A stretch of 34,390 bases of DNA, taken from Bacteroidales bacterium. Lineage in GTDB: Bacteria > Bacteroidota > Bacteroidia > Bacteroidales > WCHB1-69. The position numbers and the translations under genes were made by a program. A model generated the notes under the pieces. It was given only the letters and a program-made list of their open reading frames with translations. It was not told the origin of the DNA and ran no database searches. Of this stretch, positions 26,123 through 34,390 are shown piece after piece (the first letter of the stretch is position 1; the number at the start of each line of letters is the position of its first letter). The stretch lies in the NCBI GenBank assembly GCA_012519525.1, contig JAAYQB010000006.1:1-34390 (forward strand), read 5' to 3'.

Positions 26123-27643
26123 CTATTTAAGCTGTAATAAAAAATTTAAAAACAGCTTATTATCACGTTGATAATTCAACTGCAAACGACATAAGGCTAA
26201 GTTTTTCTCAATCGAATGAGTCGAAAGTTGATTGTGTTTATTCTTTTTATAATACAAAAAATTACAGCCTTCGCTAAAATAAGTATCCAAAGCCGTAAAA
26301 TTAGTGTCGGCTGATAATAATTCATTGTCTTTTAATAAATTAATATAACGGCTAATAGCTTGTTTTGAGTCTGAAAACAACACATAATCATCAATAACCG
26401 TATAGGCTTTTATGCGTTTTATTTCTTTTGCCATTTGGAAGCGTGTCAGAAAAAAATTAGCCACATCAATTCCTCCTACCATCAAACCATTTTCATAAAA
26501 AGTATCAAGAAGATAAATATTGTTTTCAAAAGCACTATTTAAACAATTGTTCAGATGGAATTTAGCCTCTTCTATATCGTCCGACTTTATCAATATATAG
26601 CTTATCAGCGTATCTTCTTCCTCCAAGTGAAACGAAAAAACGGTATTCGGCTTCATCATCGTCATAAAATCCTCGCTCATACTTCTTTTCGATTGATACA
26701 ATGTAGATAAGGAAACAAAATCTTTTCCGAAAAAACCGGTGATAAAAGTCGTATTTTTAGGTAATAATTTAAGGTGAGTCGTAATCTGATTCGTATATTG
26801 ATAAAATTTATGCTGATGATGAGCCGTATCTAAAAACACATCACCCGAAAAGACTATTTTCCCATTTTTAAAACTCACATCTAATTCAGCCTTCTGAAAA
26901 ACCGATAAATACTCCCATAAATAATCGTCTATAAAACCGTACTTATTTTCAGATATATAATGATTAAAAATTGATTGACGCACCAATAAATGGACTGACG
27001 TATTGGTATTCGTTTTCCACCTCTCCATTGATTTCACAAAAAAAGAAGACGCATTTTCAGGCGGTTCTAACAATTGATTTAACGAAGCATACATAGATTG
27101 TTCGTCCGTTGCAAACAAAAGCAAACCATTGGTATAAGTGTAATAGATAGTTTTTTTATTGACTGTCATCTTCACGACTTCCCAGTGTTTATACAAAAAA
27201 CTTTGATTATTATATCGTTGCTGTAATGAATTGAGAAATTTGTTAATCGTAGCATTGTTCTTTTTTCCTATTTCCCACACATATAAATAAGAGAGCTTAC
27301 TGTCTTTATAAGCTAAAGAAATATACAAAGGATTGTTCCGAGTAATTGAGTGCATATAGGACAAGGAATCCGCATAATTAATGATAAATCGTAGGTCGGT
27401 CGCATTGTTCTTATCCAATAATGCATCTAAGTAAGCATAGTCATCATTATCTAATTCTTTAATTGAACGCAAATTATCGCACTTAACGACCATAAACGTG
27501 GAAGGCGTAATCAGTTCTACCATATCTTTATCCGGAATTTGCAAAAAACGATACGCTTTAACTAAAAAAAATACGATAATGCCTACTATCAATAACGTAA
27601 ACACCAAGGCGATGATTCGGATTGTATTTTTAGTTATTCGCAT
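26123..27643 (-). CDS. Membrane-anchored hypothetical protein (single N-terminal TM)
   Basis: 506 aa; N-terminal TM (IIALVFTLLIVGIIVFFLVKAYRF); TPSTFMVVKCDNLRSIKEL; domain uncertain. Confidence 0.7.
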   Translation of the reverse strand: MRITKNTIRIIALVFTLLIVGIIVFFLVKAYRFLQIPDKDMVELITPSTFMVVKCDNLRSIKELDNDDYAYLDALLDKNNATDLRFIINYADSLSYMHSITRNNPLYISLAYKDSKLSYLYVWEIGKKNNATINKFLNSLQQRYNNQSFLYKHWEVVKMTVNKKTIYYTYTNGLLLFATDEQSMYASLNQLLEPPENASSFFVKSMERWKTNTNTSVHLLVRQSIFNHYISENKYGFIDDYLWEYLSVFQKAELDVSFKNGKIVFSGDVFLDTAHHQHKFYQYTNQITTHLKLLPKNTTFITGFFGKDFVSLSTLYQSKRSMSEDFMTMMKPNTVFSFHLEEEDTLISYILIKSDDIEEAKFHLNNCLNSAFENNIYLLDTFYENGLMVGGIDVANFFLTRFQMAKEIKRIKAYTVIDDYVLFSDSKQAISRYINLLKDNELLSADTNFTALDTYFSEGCNFLYYKKNKHNQLSTHSIEKNLALCRLQLNYQRDNKLFLNFLLQLK

Positions 27644-27691
27644 TTTTTACAAATTCTTATTTATCAGCTATTTTAATATCAATATTTTTCG

Positions 27692-27699
27692 CAAAAATA
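27692..27699 (-). promoter_or_regulatory. Bacteroidota -7 box (TATTTTTG) of 26123..27643
   Basis: CAAAAATA on + strand, about 50 nt upstream of the start codon. Confidence 0.45.
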
Positions 27700-27754
27700 C
27701 ATCTTTTTTCAAAACCTATTTTGAATTTTTAATAAATTTATAAACAAAAAAGTT

Positions 27755-27927
27755 AACAATTACGAATGAACAATTAAAAATTACGAATTGACGCTTACGA
27801 ACTGACGCTTCGAGAACTTCGACAAGCTCAGTAACCAAACCTCAGCGTCCGAAATCGCTACAAGAGGAAAGGCTGGATGGAGTAAAATCTGCTCATTAAG
27901 CAATGCACCTTAATTCATCCGATGAGT
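27755..27927. repeat. Composite intergenic repeat block
   Basis: AACAATTACGAATGAACAATTAAAAATTACGAATTGACG, TGACGCTT(A)CGA x2, GAACTTCGACAAGCTCAGTAACC, ATTCATCCGATGAGT; shares motifs with 21067-21255 and 3645-3676. Confidence 0.7.
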
Positions 27928-28044
27928 GAAAAAACAAACTCTTTCTTCTTTTTCGTATATTACATTTATATTACATTTTCTATAAGTTTGTGAAGTTATC
28001 AGTAAAATTTGTTCTTTTGTAAAAAATAAAAAGCGAAAAAAAAC

Positions 28045-29811
28045 ATGGGTGCCGGAGCAATTATTTTATCGGCAGGACAGATTATCGGAGCTTTAGCTTT
28101 GTTTCTTTTTGGAATAAAATATTTAAGCGAAGCTTTACAAAAACTTTCCGGTGAAAAACTACGACACGCACTGAGTTCTTTTACTTCCAATCGCTTTAAA
28201 GCTGCCCTAACGGGAGTTGTTGTTACAGCTACCATCCTATCTTCAACTGCCTCAACTGTTATGACTATCAATTTTGTCAATGCCGGCATTCTTAATTTAA
28301 CCAATGCTATCGGAGTGATTATGGGAGCTAATATCGGAACATCCGTAACCGCATGGATAATTACCGTATTTGGAGTAAAATACGACATTACGACTCTTAC
28401 CCTACCGATTATTGGTATTGGTTTTATTCTCATGTTCCTAAAACAAAAGCAAATAAAACATATAGGCGAATGTTTAATCGGTTTCGGATTGCTTTTTTTA
28501 GGATTTGTTTATTTAAAAAACGGCATTGGAAGTCTTGACTTAGCCAACAACGAAGCTTTCATTGAATTTACGAAAGGCTTTATCGTTGATGGTTCCGTAT
28601 CTTATAACACTATCTTGCTGTGTGTTTTAATAGGAACGATTGCCACCATTATTTTACAATCTTCGTCGGCTATGATGGCTATTACCATAGTGTTGTGCTG
28701 TGAAAACGTGATTCCTTTCGAGATGGGAGTAGCTTTGGTTTTGGGCGAAAACATCGGTACCACTTTTACCACTAATATAGCGTCAGCCATCGGAAACATA
28801 CAAGCCAAAAGAACAGCACGTTCCCATTTGATATTCAATATTTTTGGTGCTGTATGGGTGTTGATTTTCTTTCGATTAATTATTTCAATTATAGCTAAAC
28901 TTACTTTCAGTATCGAAAATCAATCCCCTTTAACAGAAGCCTGTGTTATGCCTTTCGGACTAGCTTTATTTCACACTTTATTCAACACTGTCAATGCATT
29001 GATACTGATATGGTTTATTCCTCAAATAGAAAAGCTATCCGGCTTCATAGTAAAACGCAAAGCATTGGATGAAGACGAAGTCTTTAAATTAGAATATATT
29101 TCCACCAGATTTGTTGAATTGGGCGAGATAGCGGTTGACCCGGCAAAAAAAGAAATACAAGTCTATGCAGGAAGAGTTTGTCGCATGTATGAGTTTGTTC
29201 CTCAATTGATGGATATAAAAGACAAAAAAACGTATCATCTCTTATTGGAAAGACTCGAACGCTACGAGCTGATTTCCGACCGTATGGAAATAGAAATTGC
29301 CAACTTTCTCACACGCATATCATCCAGTAATATAACTGCCGAAACATCCGTACGCATTAGGACTATGCTAACCATTATAGATAATATTGAAAGCATTGCA
29401 GACCAAAATTTTCAGTTGGCAAAAATGATAGATGAGAAAAACGAAAAGAAAATCTGGTTTAGCCCTGAAATGAGAGACAATCTCAAGAAAATGTTTGACT
29501 TAGTGAGAAATGCTTTGCAAATTATGAATAAAAATCTAAACGAACATTACAGTATGGTTGAAATAACGGCTGCTTTAGAAGCGGAAAACCTCATTAACGA
29601 ATACCGCAACAAATTACGTTTTCAACATTTAGAAGATTTGAAAAACAACGTTTATTCCTACGAAACAGGCATTTACTACAGTGGAATATATGCTTTATTA
29701 GAAAAAATCGGGGACTTTGTCATCAATATTACCGAAGCTATTGTTAATGCTAAACATACCAAAGACAATACAATTAGTCGTACGTTAACTACGAAAGAGG
29801 AAGAAAGCTAA
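28045..29811 (+). CDS. Na/Pi cotransporter family protein with C-terminal PhoU-like domain
   Basis: 588 aa; LFLFGIKYLSEALQKLSGEKLRHALSSFTSNRFKAALTGVVVTATILSSTASTVMTINFVNAG ... ILQSSSAMMAITIVL (QSSSA-type repeats). Confidence 0.92.
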   Translation: MGAGAIILSAGQIIGALALFLFGIKYLSEALQKLSGEKLRHALSSFTSNRFKAALTGVVVTATILSSTASTVMTINFVNAGILNLTNAIGVIMGANIGTSVTAWIITVFGVKYDITTLTLPIIGIGFILMFLKQKQIKHIGECLIGFGLLFLGFVYLKNGIGSLDLANNEAFIEFTKGFIVDGSVSYNTILLCVLIGTIATIILQSSSAMMAITIVLCCENVIPFEMGVALVLGENIGTTFTTNIASAIGNIQAKRTARSHLIFNIFGAVWVLIFFRLIISIIAKLTFSIENQSPLTEACVMPFGLALFHTLFNTVNALILIWFIPQIEKLSGFIVKRKALDEDEVFKLEYISTRFVELGEIAVDPAKKEIQVYAGRVCRMYEFVPQLMDIKDKKTYHLLLERLERYELISDRMEIEIANFLTRISSSNITAETSVRIRTMLTIIDNIESIADQNFQLAKMIDEKNEKKIWFSPEMRDNLKKMFDLVRNALQIMNKNLNEHYSMVEITAALEAENLINEYRNKLRFQHLEDLKNNVYSYETGIYYSGIYALLEKIGDFVINITEAIVNAKHTKDNTISRTLTTKEEES

Positions 29812-29813
29812 AA

Positions 29814-30938
29814 TTATTTTTTCACATCCAAACGTTCGGTAATTGTTTTAATGAAATTATTATTGCCGAAAAACTCTTTGGTAAATACTCTCACAAAAGT
29901 ATAAGCCGGGATTGCCAACATCATACCGGGAATTCCTGCTATCATACCCGCTAATAATACAATCAGAAATATTTCCAACGGATGTGCTTTCACCGACCTT
30001 GAAGCAATAAAAGGTTGTAAGATAAAGCTATCCAATAACCTCCAACCGACCGAACTCAAAGACACTTTTAATAAAACAACAGCAATATTAGCATCACCGC
30101 CAAGGATAAGTGTACTGCTCACAGCGATAAGACAAGCCGAAACAAGAGCAATAATAGAACCTATGTAAGGAATAATAATCATCAAACCGCTGATAACAGC
30201 TATCAATAAGGCATTAGGAATACCCAATAAAGTAAGAGTTACAAACTCTAACAATCCGACAATGAGCATTTCCAAAAACAATCCCACAAAATAATTGGAC
30301 AGCAATCGTTTCGAATTCGACATAATATTGGTTATCTCTGCTTGGTACTCATCGGGTACCATTCTAACTACTTTTTTTTGTACTTTGCCAAAATCAAGTA
30401 ACATAAAAAAAGCAATGAAAAAAATAGAAAATATGGCTAAAAACAAAGAGCCTATGCCTTGCAATACTCCACCGAAAATCGAAGATATATTAATTTTTCC
30501 TAAATATTTAGCCGTACTATCAATAAGTATATCTTTCACATTGTCATTATCATCAATCAAATTATAATCCTTAAGAGTAACATCTATTTTTTCTAAAGGA
30601 GCATCAACGACATTCGAAATCTGAAAATCTTTTATATTGCTCATCAAATTTATTTGATTAATAACGGGAGGAGCAACAACATACACAATGACTCCCAAGA
30701 TAAACATCAAAGCAAGAAGCGACAACATAGTCGTAACAGTATTGGATATACGATGGTTTTTGATGTGAATTTTTGATAAAAGATTTTTAAACGGCGAAGC
30801 TATCAATGCGAATATCAAGCCCAAAATAATATAAATAGTGAGCGTTGAAAAATACCATGCCAAAAAAACAACAATCGCTATTCCTAACAAAAGCGATATT
30901 TTCTTCACATTTAATAATGTACTTGATTTATTTACCAT
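29814..30938 (-). CDS. AI-2E family transporter (PerM-like permease)
   Basis: 374 aa; multiple TM helices; IPNALLIAVISGLMIIIPYIGSIIAL and HPLEIFLIVLLAGMIAGIPGMMLAIPAYTFVRVF. Confidence 0.9.
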   Translation of the reverse strand: MVNKSSTLLNVKKISLLLGIAIVVFLAWYFSTLTIYIILGLIFALIASPFKNLLSKIHIKNHRISNTVTTMLSLLALMFILGVIVYVVAPPVINQINLMSNIKDFQISNVVDAPLEKIDVTLKDYNLIDDNDNVKDILIDSTAKYLGKINISSIFGGVLQGIGSLFLAIFSIFFIAFFMLLDFGKVQKKVVRMVPDEYQAEITNIMSNSKRLLSNYFVGLFLEMLIVGLLEFVTLTLLGIPNALLIAVISGLMIIIPYIGSIIALVSACLIAVSSTLILGGDANIAVVLLKVSLSSVGWRLLDSFILQPFIASRSVKAHPLEIFLIVLLAGMIAGIPGMMLAIPAYTFVRVFTKEFFGNNNFIKTITERLDVKK

Positions 30939-30945
30939 AATATAA

Positions 30946-31968
30946 TTATTTTTTTTGAAGTTTATCCAAACGATTCAATGCCTCTATTGCCGGCATGTAT
31001 TTATCGTCTAATTTCAATGTATAAGCATAATCTTGGCGTGCATTATCGTATTGTTTTAGGTTTTCAAAAGCAATTCCTCTATTATAAATAGCATCAATAT
31101 AATTAGAATCAACTTCTATTGATTTCGTAAAAAAAGCGACCGCTTCGTCGTATTTTTCTTGTTCAACCATATAAATCCATCCTATATTATGCAAAGCATA
31201 TTTATAAGAAGGATTAATTTGTAAAATCATCTTATAGTGAGTAATTGCTTGCTCATCGTCGCCCGTTTCTTGATAAAACATCGCTAAATCATATAGTATT
31301 TGCACATTTTCGGGCTGTATATTAATTGCATTTTTATAATAATTGATAGCAAGCGGGTCTTTTTTACGATGGTACAACAAAGCCAATTCTTCATAAGCTT
31401 CAAAATAATCCGATTGCTGTTCTACCGCCATTAAATAAGAGCGTATAGCAGCATTCGTATCTTTTTCCTCCTTGTATATCCAGCCTCGAATAAAATAAGC
31501 TTTTGGATTATAAGAATCTATCAATAAAACCTTTTCTAAATATTCATGTGCTTTTTCATAACGCTTATGTAAGAAATGCAATTCCGCCAATTTCAGATAG
31601 GCTTCTTGGTTTTTACTATCCATAGCTATTACTTTTTCCAACATTTCTTCAGAGGCATCAATGTTTTTCATTGCAAAGTAAATATCAGACAGTTTTAAGT
31701 AATAAGTTGTATTATTTGAATCTAAACGCACCGCCTTCAGTATGGCATTGAGGGCGCTATCTACCATTAAAGCATTCAAATAATAATCGGAAAGTTCGCT
31801 ATAGTATAAAGGATTATTAGGATGTTTATCTATTTTTTTATAAATCTCAGCCAATGCTTCCGGCATATTTGCATATTTATCTTCCTTATTTTTTGAATAA
31901 CGACAATGAGTGAATGAAAACACAAACAGCAAGATAGCAAGTGTAAACAGCAAATGTTTTTTTAGCAT
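30946..31968 (-). CDS. Tetratricopeptide repeat protein (secreted or lipoprotein)
   Basis: 340 aa; N-terminal hydrophobic segment ending FSFTHC; many TPR units (e.g. AYLKLAELHFLHKRYEKAHEYLEKVLLIDSYNPKA). Confidence 0.9.
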   Translation of the reverse strand: MLKKHLLFTLAILLFVFSFTHCRYSKNKEDKYANMPEALAEIYKKIDKHPNNPLYYSELSDYYLNALMVDSALNAILKAVRLDSNNTTYYLKLSDIYFAMKNIDASEEMLEKVIAMDSKNQEAYLKLAELHFLHKRYEKAHEYLEKVLLIDSYNPKAYFIRGWIYKEEKDTNAAIRSYLMAVEQQSDYFEAYEELALLYHRKKDPLAINYYKNAINIQPENVQILYDLAMFYQETGDDEQAITHYKMILQINPSYKYALHNIGWIYMVEQEKYDEAVAFFTKSIEVDSNYIDAIYNRGIAFENLKQYDNARQDYAYTLKLDDKYMPAIEALNRLDKLQKK

Positions 31969-31970
31969 TC

Positions 31971-32981
31971 TTAGTCTAATTTAATCGCTTCTTTGATTTT
32001 AGTTTCTAATTCCGTCATCATATCGGGATTATCCAATAATACTTGTTTGGAGCTATCTCTCCCCTGCCCTAATTTGATTTCATCGTAAGAAAACCACGAA
32101 CCGCTTTTCTTAACAATATTGTATTCTACTCCTAAATCAATAATTTCGCCCACTTTTGATATGCCCTCTCCATAAATAATATCAAACTCTGCCGTTCGAA
32201 AAGGAGGTGCTACTTTATTCTTTATCACTTTCACTTTCACTCTATTACCAACAGCATTTTCGCCGTCTTTGAGTTGTGATTGTCTTCTTATATCCAAACG
32301 TACGGAAGCATAGAATTTCAATGCGTTTCCTCCTGTAGTTGTTTCAGGATTACCAAAAATTACTCCTATTTTTTCTCTTAACTGATTAATAAAAATACAA
32401 CAACAATTTGTTTTACTTATAGTTGATGTTAACTTTCGCAATGCCTGCGACATTAAACGAGCCTGCAATCCCATCTTTGAATCACCCATCTCGCCTTCGA
32501 TTTCACTTTTAGGTGTTAAAGCTGCTACCGAATCAATTACTATAATATCAATAGCGCCAGAGCGTATTAAATTATCCGTTATTTCGAGTGCTTGCTCTCC
32601 ATTATCAGGTTGCGATATCAATAAATTTTGAACATCAACGCCTAATTTTTCGGCATAAAATCTATCAAAAGCATGTTCGGCATCAATAAAAGCAGCAATA
32701 CCTCCGTTCTTTTGCGATTCTGCAATAGCATGCAATGCCAAAGTTGTTTTACCCGAAGCCTCAGGACCATATATCTCTATAACTCTTCCTTTAGGAAATC
32801 CGCCTACTCCCAAAGCAATATCTAAACCGATAGAACCCGACGATATAACATCCATGTTTTCAGATGGCTTATCACCTAACTTCATCACGGCACCTTTACC
32901 GTAAACTTTTTCTAAACGCTCTAAAGTTGAATGTAAAACTTTTAGTTTTTCCGTATTTTCCGTATTATTTTCTTTAGCCAT
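31971..32981 (-). CDS. recA: Recombinase RecA
   Basis: 336 aa; GPEASGKTT Walker [85 protein letters not shown]. Confidence 0.98.
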   Translation of the reverse strand: MAKENNTENTEKLKVLHSTLERLEKVYGKGAVMKLGDKPSENMDVISSGSIGLDIALGVGGFPKGRVIEIYGPEASGKTTLALHAIAESQKNGGIAAFIDAEHAFDRFYAEKLGVDVQNLLISQPDNGEQALEITDNLIRSGAIDIIVIDSVAALTPKSEIEGEMGDSKMGLQARLMSQALRKLTSTISKTNCCCIFINQLREKIGVIFGNPETTTGGNALKFYASVRLDIRRQSQLKDGENAVGNRVKVKVIKNKVAPPFRTAEFDIIYGEGISKVGEIIDLGVEYNIVKKSGSWFSYDEIKLGQGRDSSKQVLLDNPDMMTELETKIKEAIKLD

Positions 32982-33020
32982 AATTATTTATCTTTTAATG
33001 TACATTAATTTGTGTTTCTA

Positions 33021-33028
33021 CAAAAGTA
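33021..33028 (-). promoter_or_regulatory. Bacteroidota -7 box (TACTTTTG) of recA
   Basis: CAAAAGTA on + strand, about 40 nt upstream of the recA start. Confidence 0.5.
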
Positions 33029-33111
33029 TAAAATAATATTACACTTTTTCACTATTTAATCAAATTTTAATGTTTTTTATTGTTTTACCATCAATTTCAT
33101 CGTTCATTGAA

Positions 33112-33131
33112 TTAGATAAAAAACTATCTAA
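33112..33131. repeat. Inverted repeat TTAGATA-6 nt-TATCTAA
   Basis: Exact 7-bp arms in the recA/carbonic-anhydrase divergent intergenic region. Confidence 0.55.
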
Positions 33132-33176
33132 AAAGCATTTTCTTTCATTATTTCAACTATTTGAACCATTTCAAGA

Positions 33177-33209
33177 CATTTAAAAAAAGTAGTCTTACTT
33201 TTTTAAATG
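33177..33209. repeat. Long inverted repeat CATTTAAAAAAAGTA-GTCT-TACTTTTTTAAATG
   Basis: 14-15 bp arms with one bulged A, 4-nt loop. Confidence 0.75.
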
Positions 33210-33262
33210 CAATTATTTTTTTAAAATTCACTTCTATTGACTATGAATTCAAAATAAAATAC

Positions 33263-33270
33263 TATTTTTG
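33263..33270 (+). promoter_or_regulatory. Bacteroidota -7 box (TATTTTTG) of the carbonic anhydrase gene
   Basis: ACTATTTTTGCAAAAAATA about 115 nt upstream of the ATG. Confidence 0.5.
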
Positions 33271-33382
33271 CAAAAAATATATCTACTATTAAAAGATATT
33301 AAACAGGCTGACATTAAAGGTCATATTAAAAAAAGAAAGAAAAATAATCAATAGCTGTGTTAAACAATAAAAAAAGAGGATT

Positions 33383-34009
33383 ATGAAAAATTTAAATGAA
33401 GGTGCCGTCGCTTTTAGAAAGAAAGATTTTGACAAACATAAAGATTTATTTGGAGACTTAAGTAGTTCTCAAAAACCTCACACCATTTTTATTGGATGCT
33501 CGGATTCTCGTTTAGTACCATCGCTTATTACTTCTACTATTCCGGGCGAGTTATTTATAATACGTAGCGTTGCCAACATCATCCCGCCTTACAAAAAAGG
33601 CTCAAGCTATCCTGCTATCAGTGCGGCGATAGAATATGCCGTCTTAGCCTTAGGAGTTGAAAATATTATTGTCTGCGGACATTCGAATTGCGGAGGCTGT
33701 GCAGCTTTGTATAAAAGTGAAGAAGAGTTACAGCATTTACCCCATACCAACCTTTGGCTCGAATTATCGCGTCCGGTAAAAAATAAGGTAACGCAAATGA
33801 TTCCCAACGCCACACAAGCCGAACGAGAGTGGATGACTGAACAAATGAACATCGTACAACAAATCAGCCATTTATTTACTTATCCGTATATACTAGAGCG
33901 TTATAACAACGATACATTAAAAATCTTCGGATGGTATTATATCATTGAAACGGGCGAAATTTATAACTACGACGTTGATAAAGGTTATTTTGAATTGATT
34001 AATGGATAG
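33383..34009 (+). CDS. Beta-carbonic anhydrase
   Basis: 208 aa; zinc-site motifs GCSDSRLVP and CGHSNCGGC; SVANIIPP. Confidence 0.95.
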   Translation: MKNLNEGAVAFRKKDFDKHKDLFGDLSSSQKPHTIFIGCSDSRLVPSLITSTIPGELFIIRSVANIIPPYKKGSSYPAISAAIEYAVLALGVENIIVCGHSNCGGCAALYKSEEELQHLPHTNLWLELSRPVKNKVTQMIPNATQAEREWMTEQMNIVQQISHLFTYPYILERYNNDTLKIFGWYYIIETGEIYNYDVDKGYFELING

Positions 34010-34390
34010 CATTGTATAATTTAATAAAAGATTGAAACATTAAATACAAACTACTATATAAGCTATAAGCAATAGCAGATTCAGTGCAAAATTTAGACTT
34101 TGTAACCAAAAAAACAGTAGTGATATGCCGACAAAAAAACAAGAACAATCAAAGTTTACATAGAAATTCTGCATATAGTAAAGAAAAATAAGAAAAAATA
34201 GTAGAAAAAAATAAATGTGCAATAATTTAAATCAATCTGATAGACAATATTATGTCAATAAGAACAACTTTTTCGACTTGATATAAATAAAAATATCATA
34301 TATTATACTACTAAATATCAAACACATATAAACTAAACTAATTTTTTTTCAAAAAATATATAAATTCTCAAATAATATATAAAAAAAAAC

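Noticed and set aside
27999-28433. - strand 144-aa ORF antisense to the Na/Pi cotransporter
   Set aside because: The + strand frame has clear family motifs; the antisense protein is a hydrophobic-repeat shadow.
34040-34222. - strand 60-aa ORF MHIYFFLLFFLIFLYYMQNF...
   Set aside because: Phe/Leu/Tyr-rich translation of AT-rich DNA with no supporting signal.
1-34390. tRNA, rRNA, tmRNA, RNase P RNA, SRP RNA
   Set aside because: No cloverleaf/CCA or conserved RNA motifs recognised in intergenic regions by eye; a tRNAscan/Infernal run would be decisive.

Overview
AT-rich chromosomal window from a Bacteroidota (probably Bacteroidales-like) genome. It is mostly housekeeping sequence: ruvA-sprA (T9SS translocon), rpmH, mutS2, rplM-rpsI-rpsB-tsf, recA-TPR-AI-2E transporter, a Na/Pi cotransporter family protein and a beta-carbonic anhydrase. 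Several accessory stretches are more interesting. (1) Two tandem paralogous secreted beta-propeller proteins of the two-component-regulator-propeller type sit at the left edge. One runs off the window and is absent from the ORF track; the intact one has 14 WIG(T) blades, no signalling domain and no visible T9SS CTD. (2) A small secreted-protein/DUF4431-like lipoprotein island (19.6-21.2 kb) carries a 25-bp promoter-like sequence repeated identically three times. The third copy is embedded in the 3' end of an ORF and has no evident gene behind it. (3) A helix-hairpin-helix plus predicted beta-barrel protein is translationally abutted to a PorV/PorQ-like barrel. (4) REP-like or composite intergenic repeats occur at 3.64-3.75 kb, 21.07-21.26 kb and 27.75-27.93 kb. 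No CRISPR array, tRNA, rRNA or intact transposase was recognised. All family assignments are by eye from the translated sequence; no database search was run.
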